Part shown: in pieces, positions 35,271 through 47,515 of the stretch
Layout of the letters: each line of letters opens with the position of its first letter
Position numbering within the stretch: position 1 is the first letter of the stretch
DNA from: Marisa cornuarietis
Lineage: Eukaryota; Mollusca; Gastropoda; Architaenioglossa; Ampullariidae
Direction of reading: 5' to 3'
Assembly: GCA_004794655.1 (NCBI GenBank)
Contig: SMMW01000522.1
Coordinates: 2,542,001 to 2,606,000, forward strand
DNA: 64,000 bases
Notes under the pieces: generated by a model
The model's database searches: none
What the model saw: only the letters and a program-made list of their open reading frames with translations
What the model was told of the DNA's origin: nothing
Made by a program: the position numbers and the translations under genes

Positions 35271-38200
35271 TTACTTTATTCAGGACTTTCATTGGTGAAA
35301 ACACGTGTAGTTAAATGTCTGCTAAAATGCATGTTTTTTCCAAATGAATGCGCTAAGTATGAAATATCTGAGCGAATAGCCGCCTAGGTGAGGAAGGCTG
35401 GCTTAGAAAGATCACCTCCCACAGAGGTGATGTCACGAATATCCACTGATACAAGTACTTAACACACGATCCCAGCTCTCCTCTCGGCTGTAGTTTTTTT
35501 TTCTTTCTTTCTTTCTTTCTCCCTCTCTCGACGTGCGTTATTACGAGCGCCTCTATAGGAATCCTTGTAACTCCATCCTGATAAAGACAATGTAGTAAGA
35601 CTTCAGGCGGAAAGTGATCTTGTGGGTCGCATGACTATTGCTTCAAACACCAGTGTGTGGAGTCCATTTGGTGCCGACTATTTATAGTATGATACCAATG
35701 GTTGTCTTTGTGGGTGTAGGGACGGTGGGGAGGAGGTGTGGTAGTGAAGATGGTGGTGGTAAATGTTTGCCAAAGAAAAGTTATACTAATAATAAAGATA
35801 TATTTTAAGGTCTCTTGTGTATCCCTAATGGCACAGCTGGAATGAAAGGAGCAAACCACGAAATATAATGCCACGTGCCATGTGAAATACTTTTTCCACT
35901 AAATCCTCACTTTCTTTTACAAGGCACCATCTCTGAGCCATCGCCTTGATTCCAAAAAGGAATGCTGGTGTTTGCATGCTCAAACAAGTGTGCAGTAGAG
36001 CGTGAAGCTTGCAGTGGAGACAAGCAGGCTGCCTCGCCCTCAGCGCTGTGTTGAGTGGCTCAACGGCGACACCCAGCTGCAGGAACATGAGGGTGGGGTC
36101 AGGGGGCATCCACCCAGCCCATGGACTCGTGTTACCTCGGACACTCCTGGCGGGAACAGTAGTGTCAAGACAAGCATGAGTGCTTACATAACTGTCAGGA
36201 CTTGTGGCAGTGTTTGTACCACAGTGTCACAGTAACTGTCAATGTACCACAGCACCTCAGAAACTGGTCATTAAATGTGTCATATGCATGAATCATAGAA
36301 TTTTGTGTTTATTTCTTTATTATACGGCACTGTCAATGCTTGTACCATAATAATTTTCAATACTTGCATCACAATACCACAGAAACTGCTAATTAAATCA
36401 GTCAAGTACGCCAATTAGTGAGGTATGTATTTATTTCTTTATTGTACACTAAGACTAATGTTTATCCACTAGAAGACGAACAATAAAGATAAGGTTTAAC
36501 TTGTTTTATTTTTTTGAAGCCGTTTTCAAACGACACAACTATTTTTTAAAACATAAAAATAGAAATTCAAAACGAGTTTTTCCATCTGTAATAGCAATAA
36601 ATTATGATCAGCTAATCAGCTAATCAACGCTCACATCAGCCTAAAGGTTTCATTTCTGATGGACAATACTTTTCTTTTCATCAATAAATCTGATTTCTTT
36701 GTTTAGAAAATCGTTTAATATTTCTCTTCTTTCTCATTATTTCTCTACCCTTTCACCCTCTCCGTGTCTCTCTGGCAAGTAAATCTGTGTGTATGTGTAT
36801 TTTTCGCTGTTTGTGTGTCTGTGTTTTGAATGTATGTTTGCGATATATGCGTCTGTATATGAGGTGCGTGTGTTTTCTGTGTGTGCACGTCTTTTTTTCG
36901 TCTTGAAAGTTCTTGACTGTATTTAGCCTTATGATCTAAAGCTCTTCACATTAACTTGCTGGAGAGATCCAAAAATTTTTACATTTGCTGAGCCTTCAAA
37001 CAGGAGAAAATTGGATTGAAGTTCAAAGGACTTTGTCGAATGTTTCTTTTAAGTATGTTTTTTACCTGGTAACATTCAAGAAGACCAAACGTATTCAGCG
37101 ACTGCTGTAACAATGGTATATATATATACACACACACGCACACATATACATATATATGCATATTTGTGTTAGTAAGCAGTTTCTCTGTGGGAAGCAGCAT
37201 CCTGCAAGTCAGTGACTGAGTCACAGAAAACGCGTGTGAGCTGGATGTCCTGAGGAAGGTCGAGTACCTCTGACAGTATGACGAAAAACACTTCTGCCGA
37301 ACTTGCTCCTGGAGAGTCGTTTGAGCGTCTCCGAATCTCTTAATTTAGCTGTCACTTCATTCCCCATCCCCTGTCCCGCTTTCCCCGAAAAGACCTACAC
37401 CCTCCTCCTCCCTCGGAGCTACTCCCCTCACCCACCCTCTCGCAGCTCCTTCCTGTCTCGTGCTCGTCCCCTGTACCTCCCACTTTCTCCCTCCCTGCCA
37501 TGTGGAGAGGCTGGAGGAGCTCTCGGCCGGCCGGCACTGCCGCTCGCTGAGCAGTGTCGTGGTTGGCGATCTGTCATAACGCCAGTGGTGCCAGGCAAGA
37601 AGTTAAAGCCTTTTGGCAGGCAACAGGCGGGATGTTTCCTGCTTATTTCCTTAATGACCTCCGGTAGGACACGCCAAAGCTGGATCTTCTTAGCTCGTCT
37701 CCTGCTGCAGCATCCCAGCATCCACTACAACCCACCCCACGCTAGGCGCGCGCTTGTGCCGCAGGGCCCCCTTGTTACTGCCACCCTCATCTCTCTCGTC
37801 TTCATTAGCAACTTTCCACTTCTCTCGTCAGCCTTCTCAACCCTCCACCCAACACTTCCCCCTCCTCGCCACCCCTTCCTCTTTTCCTGCGTTCATCCTT
37901 CCGTCACACCCTCCTGTGACGTTGCTGTCACCTTCCCAACTCCCTCCTCTCTCTCCCCCCCCCAACATACCCTTGGGCCACTTGCCACAAGTTTCTGCGC
38001 TTGTCTCATCCCGTCTACGGGTTCTTGTGACGGCAAGACTGTCCCGACAAGGCTTGCCTCCAAATGAGAAGATTTTCGCTTCAATTTCCCTTCCCAGCCT
38101 CAGCTAAGTCCGCCATTTCCCGGGGGGATGGTTGCTTTAGCTGGCCCCTGCCTTCTCCCAAGCGGGGCGTGAGTCACGGGACTGCGTTGCGACCACTGCC

Positions 38201-39392
38201 CGCGGCGGCCGTTGTCCGGCAGGTTGGTGGAGTTACACATGCGCACACCACCGAGTGCGGTAATCAAGTGGTGAAAGGGAGGGCTCCACCTAGCACTTGC
38301 TTTCCTGTCCTTGTAATCTAAGCACGACATCTTGTGCGACTAATGACGAGCACGTTTTGCTTCGAGAAATAAATGTAGCCCTTTCTCTGGCATCATTATC
38401 ATCGCCCAAATTATCATTGCAGATGACTATGGAAATAGTACACTGGCTGACTTCCCCGATTATAGACGGCATTATTTTCTGGTGATTATGCTTGTTTGCA
38501 CTCCTTCCTCGCGGAGTGTTTTTGCTATTTTTGAATGTTGAGGGTCAATTAGTGCATCACTCAGCTCAGTCCTCATCCATCGTCTCAGGTTTATAGACAG
38601 CATTGCTGCAAGTATTTCCTGTGTGAAAAGAATTTATTCGAGCGATGGCTGTTCCATGATGTAATCGTTTATATCTTTGCAGAACGGGGAAGAGAAAGCT
38701 CCTGACATGCATGAGGACGGCATGGAGGACAGGAAATCCTGTCCTTCTGTCTGCGGTGGGTGGGGGGGGGAGCGCGGTTCCAGATCGTCCCGAGGCGTTT
38801 GAGGGCGACGCTGGCGGTGCGGTCTCTCCGTGGAACTGGTCACCGCACGCCCGGGGCTTCTTCTGCGACTATGTCCTCTCCCCCCTCCCACCATAGAACG
38901 TGCCAAGAGGATGCTGGTGGGTAGGGATAGCGTCTTCATCAGCTACAATGCAGCCCCTTCCCTCTCGTGCCCTCCGGCTTGTGGGACATCTTTCGTCACA
39001 CCCGCTACACACCCGGTCTTGTGCGAACATTCCTGTCGTGCAATCTGACGGTCTAGCTAATGTCGCTGGTCATGTTCTCTAACGGCTTAGGTAATGTCAC
39101 TGACTCTCTGGTCAGTGTTCGATGTCACATGGATGAACACTGATGTCATTCCCCTACTAACATCTTTGAATTTTGCAGTACATAAAAGTATTTTGGAAGT
39201 TTAAAGATCCACCATGATCTGATGGTCGAAACAATCTTAATGTCCATATAGTCTCAATCCTCTGACACATTATAATCTTACCATGGTGAGTCAAAACTAC
39301 AGGCTAGTATTCCACATGTCGGCAGAGTATCTTATTATGGTGTCAAAACTTCAAACCGGTGTTTGACGACACTCCTTCATATATAAGTTTAT
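34909..39392. other. long non-coding stretch
   Basis: No gene recognised. It contains CA/TC-rich sequence (35160-35270), a (TTTC)n run (35496-35521) and two diverged ~125-bp copies of an AT-rich segment (about 36237-36320 and 36358-36450). A TA/CA run lies near 37115-37155. A pyrimidine-rich stretch (37300-38080) creates a 254-codon low-complexity frame that I do not accept as a gene. A CpG-rich part lies near 38100-38260. Confidence 0.5.
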
Positions 39393-39520
39393 GTTGCTTC
39401 TGGTGGTCAGCACGTTTGACTTGGGAATCGAAGGTTGCCGGTTCGTGAGTCACTTTGGTCTGCAGCTGGAAAGTTAATCTTATTTCTCAATTTTTTCCAA
39501 CGTCTTCTCTGTAAAAGGCT
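39393..39520 (+). mobile_element. tRNA-derived SINE fragment
   Basis: The segment GTGGTCAGCACGTTTGACTT and, 30 bp later, GGTTGCCGGTTCGTGAGTC follow the A-box/B-box layout of tRNA-headed SINEs. Sequence after it (TTTGGTCTGCAGCTGGAAAG) would be the SINE body. The B-box is imperfect and the 3' end is undefined. Confidence 0.5.
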
Positions 39521-42500
39521 GGCTCGTTCGTTGAGAAAAATGATCCTCTTATTGTATATCTTTATGTTCTCTATTTCGTCATCATTGACAACGAATTTTA
39601 AACTCGTGAAATTTTCTAAGCTGTTGTGCAGGCATAGCCTTAACTGCACAAACGTGTAATATTTTGACAGCAAATGACAACTCAATGACTTCTGGACCCG
39701 AAGGAGCATGAGACTCTCTAAATCATCAGTTCAGGAAATATACATCATGTCAAACCTTGAAATATGTATGATAATAGAACTGTCAAACCTGAAAATATAC
39801 AGCACTCTCAAACCTGGGAGACTAGGGTGTTTTAAAACAGTGATCACTTGTGATACACTTTGAAGAAGGAGGAAAAGGACAGAAACATGTCCCACACCCT
39901 CTTGTTGATGTGATGACATTTCAGGACGATGAGGGTATTATTCCCTGCTTGTCCGCTAATCTAGGGCGAAAATTTTGTAAACTTCAGTTTTTCCAGTAAG
40001 TTTCTCGACTTGTTTTGGTACACCCTGCAAGGATACATGGGCTAAGTTGACTACATTACTTCAGCTGAACATCTTGATTTATAGATAACTAGCTTCTTAC
40101 AGATAAATATTGCAACACTCAATTCTTTTTCTTCTTCTCTTTCTTCTTAACCCCATCCTGTCCTCTTTTGCCCATCCCCGCTTTTCCCTAAGCTCCTATC
40201 CCCTCCTTTGACAAACTTCCTACAAACGCTCTCTCTCTCTCTCGCTGGTCGGGACGGGAAGCAAAGCGCAATAACCATGCAAATGAAGGGAGGTAATCAG
40301 ATTGCGCGCGGCAGACGACGGGCGTCCCGAATGCAGATGGTGCCAGCGAGGACCAGGACAGGGACGAGGTCCAGACCCGCCGATGTCCGCCCAGCCGCTC
40401 GCCCTCCTCCTTCCCGCCGACGCCCACCCCGCCTGCAAAAACAGCATTGATCAAGAGGCCGGGGCCATGAATTCATTTGCCCCAAAACGTAATTCAATTG
40501 GAAGGGAAATAAGCGCTTTAATGAGGTGCCGACCATTGCAGAAGACCCATGGGGATGTCGCGGCTTCTTGTGGGGGCCGGACCCACCTCGGACGGTGCCT
40601 GTGCCAGACCTGCCGCTGTGCCAGGCCTGGTGGCGCCACTGTCTCACAAGTTTTCATCCGGAGTTTGAGCACGTCCCTGTCCGACACGGTGCTAGTGTCC
40701 TGGGTCAAAGGCTCAACTCCGGAGACGTTCCTTACAGTTCTTCCTTTCTTAGGACTCCTTCCGTGGTCCACAAAATGATGGGAAAATCAAAGTTCAGCAG
40801 GACGGGCCATGTCACCACCGATGACATGTTTCATGGGCCCAACAATTAGTCCGCTTGGCTCTATTGCCATTTACTGACTGAATGCTCCCCGGACGTAGTC
40901 CCTCGTTCCTGGATATTGTGTAGCAGGCATGTACCGGGATCTTTTACGTCCCGAACTAGCGGACATGTACTAAGATTGTCTTTGTAACTAGAAAGACATA
41001 CATAGTTTGTCCATACCCAGCCTCTCTTTCACCTCGATGTGTAACTGGGGGCTACGAAAACTGCGGGTAGCTTTGAACCTGTCAGTCATATGCTGTTTCA
41101 GGTATTCCATATCTTGTCTCTAATCTGCCACACAATCATCGGGACTTGAATAAGTTTTTTTTTTTAATTTCTTCATGCTACAAAAGATCAACTCCCACCA
41201 CACAATATCTTTTTTCGTTCTTGCTGTCGACAAGCTGCTAGGACATTTAAGATTTGAAACAAGAGCTGGGCTGCACAGGCGATCATCTTTCTTCTCCATT
41301 TATTGAAGTGGCGAAAGGGAGCTTGCCCCAGGGGCTTTGTACTGTCTTGATATGAGGTATGAACGTTTGAACAACCCGGTTAAGCTCACAGCAACAACAG
41401 ATTGTCAGGAGTGTCTGGACTGTAGTTTAAACTGTGCGAACACTTAGCCAATCAATAAGGTTCTCATCGATGTCTATATAACGGTTCACATGAAATCATC
41501 CTAGTATAAAGTATTGAGAGCTGCAAGCTGTGTCATATGATGAACCTTCTTTTGACTGTCGACCTCTTCAAATGCAGCTTTTTCCTCAACTGTAAGAGTG
41601 AGCGAATTGATAATGCTCTTTCTTGTGTTTTAAGGGCAGTGAGACAGTGAGACCACATCGTAAAAATCTCCTTTTTGACGCTGAAAATAAAAAAAAATCA
41701 ACAAGGGACTCTGTAAGATAACCTTCAAAGTTTTTAAGGTTTGCGAATTCCGATGTTTCTTTAATATAATTGGATATGAAGTATTACTGTTTCCTTGTAC
41801 GTAAAGTATCTCATGTATCTAGAGGAGCAGTGAGTTGTCACGTGATTGTATCATTTCAGTGCACCAATGCACCAATCCTCGCTTACAGCTTTTCCTTCGG
41901 CGTTCCCAGAATCCTTGGGCTGACACATTTCCGGTGGAAATGATGAAGATGGCTCACGGTGGGACGCCGCGACAATATTCCTGCGCATCCTGTCATTAGA
42001 GGGACCACGAGCGGTGAGATCACGGGATGAGACCGTTTGCCAAATTTAGCTGCCTGCGGCGTTTTCAATACACGCGTACGCTGACGGCAGTGGAGGGAAG
42101 ACATGTAGAAGCAAGGCGAGGAAGTGGGGGAAGACAGTGAACGTGATGGCACTTGGTTTGTTTTTGTTTACTTCAAATAGGTATTCGCTGAGCATACAGG
42201 TGAACCTCAAAGTAGGCAACTGGACTGAGGCTGCTGAACCACACCGAGGCTGGCAGGTCAATAGAATATCGCGCTGCCATTAGTTGTTTTGTTTGTTTTT
42301 TTTTGGGGGGGAATTAGAGAAAATGTTGTGGTTTTTAATTTTTCGTTGGGGGAATGACATATGAAGTGACATAATTTCTAATTCATGATATTACTGAAAT
42401 CCACAACACGTGCAAGAACTTTTAGTACATGCTTATCAGACGTGGCTATCAACTGAAGTCAACATTTGTGACCTCGTGTGAAAGTAAAAAACGGAGAAGA

Positions 42501-43449
42501 ATAAGAACTTCCAATGCTTGTGTCTCGTTACCTCACAATTAGTTTCTTAATATTGAGCTGAACCAACTCGTTTAAAATTAATGTCCATGCGCGTTAACCT
42601 TTAATGAGATACGCGTGTCTTATACATGAAATACTCTTAAACGCATCTCTATCCTTTGGTAACTCTTTTTTTTTAATTTCTATTGCTATTTGTTTCGAGG
42701 CGAAGCGCTTGCTTCCCTCGAAATGAAAACGCATCTGAGTCGGTGACACAGCGCGCGGACCCAATCCCCGTGGAAGGGGAAGTAAGCCTGGTTTTCTTCA
42801 GGTCCTGTAATCAAAGCCCCTTTCTTGCCGGCTGCGACATCAAAGGGAAGAAGCCCAGGTAGCTTCACACAGAACACGAGAATGTAAGGGCCGGGAGCTG
42901 CAGAAGGTAATTGAAAAATGTTGATTTTCTTCACGCCGATTTCTTCAATTTTGGCGATCTGGTAATGGACAAGCTGATGAACTGCCCAGGATCCACCAGC
43001 CGAAACAGGAAAAGTGATATGATTTTACTCCCTCACTTTGACTAGACTTTTGCGATCTCTGGTCGAACAACGACAGGAGAAATATAGAGACATCTACCTT
43101 TGTCCGAGTTTAAAGAGAAATGAGAAATGTAAAGTGTGCCATTATTATTTTAGTTATTTTCTGATTTTGTCAATCGTTCAGACTCGTTACATTAAGAGAT
43201 CGTTTTAAATGTTTGGTTTCTTTAAATAAAATATCTTTAAATGTGAACATCATTAAGTTAAAACGCCTAAAGCTTTTTTCTGGAAATTCATGAGCAGTGA
43301 GAATAACAAATTAACTTGTCCATTTACCACATCATATTACATGAGCAGAAACAAGTTTAACCTGCCTTTTACTCTTTGAATTTCACTTCAAATGTCATTT
43401 AGAAACAGCTAATACGATACTTATTTTAAAAGTTTCTGTGAGAGACGGA
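39521..43449. other. long non-coding stretch
   Basis: No gene recognised. It contains a decayed ~33-bp repeat with TGTCAAACCTGAAAATATA (39745-39822) and a TC run near 40231. A GC-rich segment (40260-40800) includes an octamer ATGCAAAT (40277-40284) and AT-rich homeodomain-like words near 40470-40525. Several open frames on both strands there have no domains. Confidence 0.45.
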
Positions 43450-43475
43450 ACACACACACACACACACACACACAC
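43450..43475. repeat. (CA)n microsatellite
   Basis: Thirteen CA units. Confidence 0.95.
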
Positions 43476-43676
43476 GAATATTCACATCTACACGTCCTCC
43501 AGGACATCTGTAGTGAGTCAAATAAAGCACATAGAGGGTAAAATATCAGTAGTCATATTTATTTCACACAATCTCTCACACAGTCTGTTCCCTGTGGCTG
43601 ATGGAGTAGATTCAGTGCATCATGGGATTTTCGCCCATTTTCTCGGTTCCAACGGCGATGTAATAAACAAAAGATA

Positions 43677-43685
43677 ATGATGATG

Positions 43686-43736
<51 letters not shown>

Positions 43737-44284
43737 GAAGATTTGTATAGTGCATATTCACACTCATAGAGAGCATGCTCTTAGCGCTTAAAACAAGGAA
43801 GAGACGTGGACTACATGGATAGAACACGAGGGGCGTAAGAATAAACGACAATACTGACGACAAACAGAAAACAAAGATGGAAAACACAAAAAGACACCAA
43901 GTAACAGAGCATAGAAAATATAGGGATTCTGCAGAGAAAGATGGTAGAAAATTAGCAAGAGCAGAAGGGGGGAGGGTAAGAAGGACGAGCATTGTGTGGA
44001 CTGTGTTAGGAGTAATGCTCAAGGAAGAAGGTGCGTTTTCAGTGCAGATTTGAAGGATTCAGTTGTAGGAATGTTCCGGATATGGAAAGGGAGAGAGTTC
44101 CATTGTTTCGCTGCACAGTAATCAAACATCCTGTGACCATATGTTGTTGTTCTGGTGACAGGAACAGTTAGGATACGGTCATTGGGCGAGGAGCGTAGTT
44201 GTCTGGCCGGCATGTAAGGGATGAGAAGTTCAGAGAAATAATCAGGACAGGAGCCAGCAAAGAAATTAAAACACAGCACAGACA
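43677..44284 (-). mobile_element. 5'-truncated CR1/L2-like LINE copy with (ATT)n tail
   Basis: Read on the minus strand, this copy begins abruptly inside the C-terminal RT-associated region (LCFNFFAGSCPDYFSELL, then VTRTTTYGHRMFDYCAAKQW and SLPFHIRNIPTTESFKSALK). It continues through a 3' UTR and ends in a GCGCTAAGAGCATGCTCTCT segment, a short spacer and about 16 ATT units. It is clearly the same family as the longer copy at 53.3-54.9 kb. The residual frame here is intact to its stop, so this insertion may be fairly young. 5' truncation is normal for target-primed reverse transcription. Confidence 0.9.
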
Positions 44285-44900
44285 ACACACATGTTACAGA
44301 TAATCTACTCTTTGATTTCACTGTTCTTTCTATTTATCTTGTACAAGCTACTGCATGAATGAACAATACTACAAAACAGCCATAGGTTAAATACTTTTGT
44401 GTCAATGTGTCATCATTTGTAGTAATACGATGGTCACGGAGGTTGTATTATGTGTGACGCTCGTACTTAACACCGATGTATAATGTCTGTACTATTTTAT
44501 TTTTATGCTCGTTACGAGCAATTTTCTTTCTTTCTTCTCGTTCTTTCTCTCTCTTTGTCTCTATGTGAATATGCTAGCGTTGAGGTGGCATTTAATGAAT
44601 GCTCTCATATTTGACATCCTCAAGCCACCAACCAAAGAAGAAACAAACAGCCACACAGCCAACAACTAAATGACCAACTACCGTAAACTAATCAAACAAA
44701 CTGAGCATACAGAACTCACTTACCCCACGAAAAGGAGAGTTGTCTATCGTAGTTGCTAAACGCAGGCACCTGCACACACAATGACATCAGTGATTATAAA
44801 AGACACTTATCGATGGACAAAAAAGTGGGCGAGATGGATTAGCTAACGTCCCGTTTAAATATAACGACATCTGCCAGTCTGGACCATCTTATCATCCCAG
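44285..44900. other. gap between LINE copy and secreted-protein gene
   Basis: No coding sequence is seen. On the minus strand it would hold the gene's 3' UTR. A TTTATT (AATAAA on the minus strand) occurs at 44496-44501. A strong splice donor, GGG followed by GTAAGTGAGT, lies near 44716-44724 on the minus strand, so the 3' UTR could be spliced. Confidence 0.4.
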
Positions 44901-45347
44901 TCACACTGCATTTTCTAGAGAAAACAGCTTTGTATTCGTTGTGAAGTACATACTTGTCAGATTTGATGTGACAGTAGAGACAGCACTGGTCACGGCACCA
45001 AGAACAGATTGTACTATGTTGCCGACTGGAATGATGAGGGCGACTGTAACGCAGTTGACCAGTTTGGACACAATGCCAAGAATAAGACCGAGAAGACCTT
45101 GGACGACAGCAATAGCGACACGCAGTAGACTTCCCAGTACGCTGCTTGCTAAGGAGGTGACTATACTCAGGAGGGAGGCAGCAATGGGGGCCGAGGAGAG
45201 AAAGGAGGGTTGTGAGTATCGTCGGCACCAACGTCAACAAGGAATCTGTCAGGGGAGTCAAGGCCCGTTCTTCCTCAACATGAGCCGACAAACTGGCTGC
45301 GACCAACACCAGAATCAGCACCAGTGACTTCATGGCTCTGCGAGATC
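44901..45347 (-). CDS. small secreted hydrophobic/amphipathic protein, frame broken once
   Basis: The ATG at 45333 starts a classic signal peptide, MKSLVLILVLVAASLSA, with cleavage likely before HVEEERA. The mature part begins with a short acidic segment and becomes rich in Leu, Val, Ile, Ser and Thr. After about 48 codons the frame turns into unlikely Cys/His/Arg-rich peptide. The adjacent frame resumes the same hydrophobic pattern from the C5 run at 45186-45190 (segments SLLSIVTSLASSVLG and VVQGLLGLILGIVSKLVNCV) and ends at TGA 44901-44903. ATG to stop is 433 nt, so one extra base in the homopolymer explains the break; about 143 residues would be expected. It has one Cys in the core and an N-L-T glycosylation site near the end. 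A splice acceptor (GTGATTACAG) lies 14 nt before the ATG, implying a non-coding 5' exon. The break may be a base-call error or a true inactivating indel. The family is not recognised; helical membrane- or lipid-binding roles are only possibilities. Confidence 0.6.
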
Positions 45348-45927
45348 TGTAATCACAACAGACATGTTTATTGTAACATTTGTCATATTGTGCTGTAACT
45401 GTAACCACATTTCTTTTAACACCATTACTTTTTTCACATCAGTAAAAATTGTTGCCATTTATTGTCATTTGTTTGTCACAGAAGTCACATTTAACTGTTG
45501 AGGCTCTGATGACTACAACATATAACTATAGCTAAAACTTCTATCAATGGACTTGTAGAAAGTGCAACGAACAGAAGGAACGCTGACTGTGCATGTTGTT
45601 ACACTGTTATATATTTCTGAATATAAAGCTTTACATACGGACATGATATTTGGCTGAGTGTATACTCCTAAGACACTGAAGAACAGCTACACATACTAAA
45701 ACTCATGAAAACCACAGAACTGAAAAAGGCCATATAAAAACTCCAAAAATAACCCTGTTAAGCATGTATTTTTTTTTAAATATTAACACGAGTGCACCTC
45801 GAGTTAAGGTGGGGGGGGTGACTAAAATAAAAAATTACCCCTCCTTTAGTAGGATCCTTATCGTTTACAATTGACGAAAGCGTTTGCTGTGAGTTGTCGG
45901 TCGCTGGAATCTGGTAGTCATGGGGAC

Positions 45928-46395
45928 AAACTGTCGGTCTTTTATAAGCCAACATGTCACGTGATGTTTGACACAAAGCACGAGGCGAAAGATGCTGTCA
46001 GTTGTCAGAACTAATAATGAAGCTGCTTTTCGGATGACTGTGTGTTCGTGATTTCAAATTATAATTAGCTTATCTTTCTAGCTACAACCCACAATCTGAA
46101 AATTTGAGTTGTAACAATATTAGTGTTTATTATCGTACTTCGCAGGACGTCGTTAAAAAATACAGAAATCTCTAAAAGTAACCTTCGTGTAGATATGTGA
46201 AAGACTATTATCAAGAAAAACATCGGATTTTGCTTTGCAAGAATAAATAATTAGTATGCTAATCAGCATTTGATCATAATGTGTATGCCTTCCTTAACAA
46301 ACCAATCATTTGGAACTTGATGGTTGCAGAAGAAGAGAGGAATTTATTAACACGCTTTTGGTAACTACCCACCAACAAATACGTGTAAAGTAAAC
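45928..46395 (-). promoter_or_regulatory. promoter-like block A, upstream of the secreted-protein gene
   Basis: This ~0.46-kb block recurs, diverged, at 57.2-57.6 kb in the same orientation. Read on the minus strand, towards the gene, its gene-proximal end holds TCACGTGA (45957-45964) and, 11 bp on, a canonical TATAAAAG (45939-45946). Transcription would then start near 45915-45920, about 570 bp before the coding exon and consistent with a short non-coding first exon. The first donor is not determined. The promoter role is inferred. That the block is conserved between two loci is what the sequence shows. Confidence 0.5.
45939..45964 (-). promoter_or_regulatory. TATA box plus palindromic E-box
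   Basis: TATAAAAG and TCACGTGA are separated by the same distance here and in the copy at 57207-57232. TCACGTGA is the type bound by bHLH-zip factors (USF, MITF/TFE). CACGTG also occurs elsewhere in the window, so the pairing and spacing matter more than the E-box alone. Confidence 0.5.
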
Positions 46396-46739
46396 AAAAA
46401 GCACATGCATGCAAGCACATGTAGAAGAATGGAGGAAATGAGAATACAAACAATCTGGTGTCGCTAGAAATGTTTCCAAATCAGTAGCGCCACATCAATA
46501 TTTAGTCATCACAAATATTTGTCTAATATTTGTCTCGTTGACTTTATATATGGAAAGAATGGTTAGAGTCACCAAAAATTGTAGACAGACTAAATCTCTC
46601 ACTGTTGTTCGCGTGTTTATTCTAATTTTGCTGTCTACAAGTCTCTCCTTGAAAAAAATTTGTTTTGTTCACTCTTCCGACACCCCGGTTTAGTTAAACA
46701 AAAGAACTCCAGACTGGCGTAAGCACATTCGAGCTTTTG

Positions 46740-47262
46740 TAACCCAAGAGACTTAGTCACTATGGAGCTGACAGTTGAATGTATCGAGGTTGGATATTTG
46801 ACTCAATAGATACACGGTCATTTGGTGTACTAATATCAACAGCAAGAAACTTCTTTAGTGCAAAAAGGTGTACTCTTTCTCACTTCTCCGCAGCTTTTTC
46901 CAGTCCCCAGATTTCTGATCCATACTCTACTACTGGCTGTATCTGAACAATTTCAAGGACACATAAATAGAATAATTATTATGAGTTTATGCATAATAAA
47001 GCAGTTTCCTCTTTTCTTGAAATATATCTGTGTGTCCTGACAAAGCTGACTCCAGATCCCCCAGTATTTATATGAATGCACAATAAGAAACTCACTCCAC
47101 CATTGACCCATCACTCTTTGTCACTTAAATATCCACCTTGACTGAAAAACAACAATATTGTTTTATCCATTTTAACATTTAGACATAATGTCGAGGCTAC
47201 CCTCTTTGAATTGTTTAGCTGTGTCTGCAGAGCTTTAGCGGTTTCAGAGATAATTAAGTGAC
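46740..47262 (-). mobile_element. decayed LINE relic (RT palm end to C-terminal region)
   Basis: Across several frameshifts and stops the minus strand reads TAKALQTQLNNSKRVASTL, NVKMDKT, GGYLSDKE, then VVEYGSEIWGLEKAAE and TPNDRV. These match the order of post-catalytic RT motifs and the GSEIWG signature of a LINE family also present at 58.5-59.5 kb. The catalytic centre is missing or unrecognisable. It lies about 350 bp upstream of promoter-like block A. Confidence 0.65.
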
Positions 47263-47484
47263 ACGTTAATAAGAAGACAGATAACACATGCCATTAGTGT
47301 GCATATTTGGTGAACAGCTGATAATCCTTTCAAATTCTTGCCTGGCATTTCACAATAACATTATGTTTTTCTACCTCATATTTAATAGGGGTCGACACTT
47401 TTACTTGTTGTTTTCTCCCGCATTTCCTCCGTCCTTATTCAGTGATTTGTCTGTTCAAGAAATGTTATTCCTCCTCCTCCTCCT

Positions 47485-47515
<31 letters not shown>

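Noticed and set aside
37303..38067. 254-codon plus-strand frame
   Set aside because: Low-complexity Ser/Pro/Leu composition produced by a long pyrimidine-rich tract; no domain, no good splice or start context.
40302..40778. Overlapping long frames on both strands
   Set aside because: Open on several frames because of GC richness; none shows a domain or splice structure.
40860..40985. Segment with CCGGGATCTTTTACGTCCC that recalls a dispersed invertebrate repeat
   Set aside because: Resemblance is from memory only, with no second copy in the window to support it.
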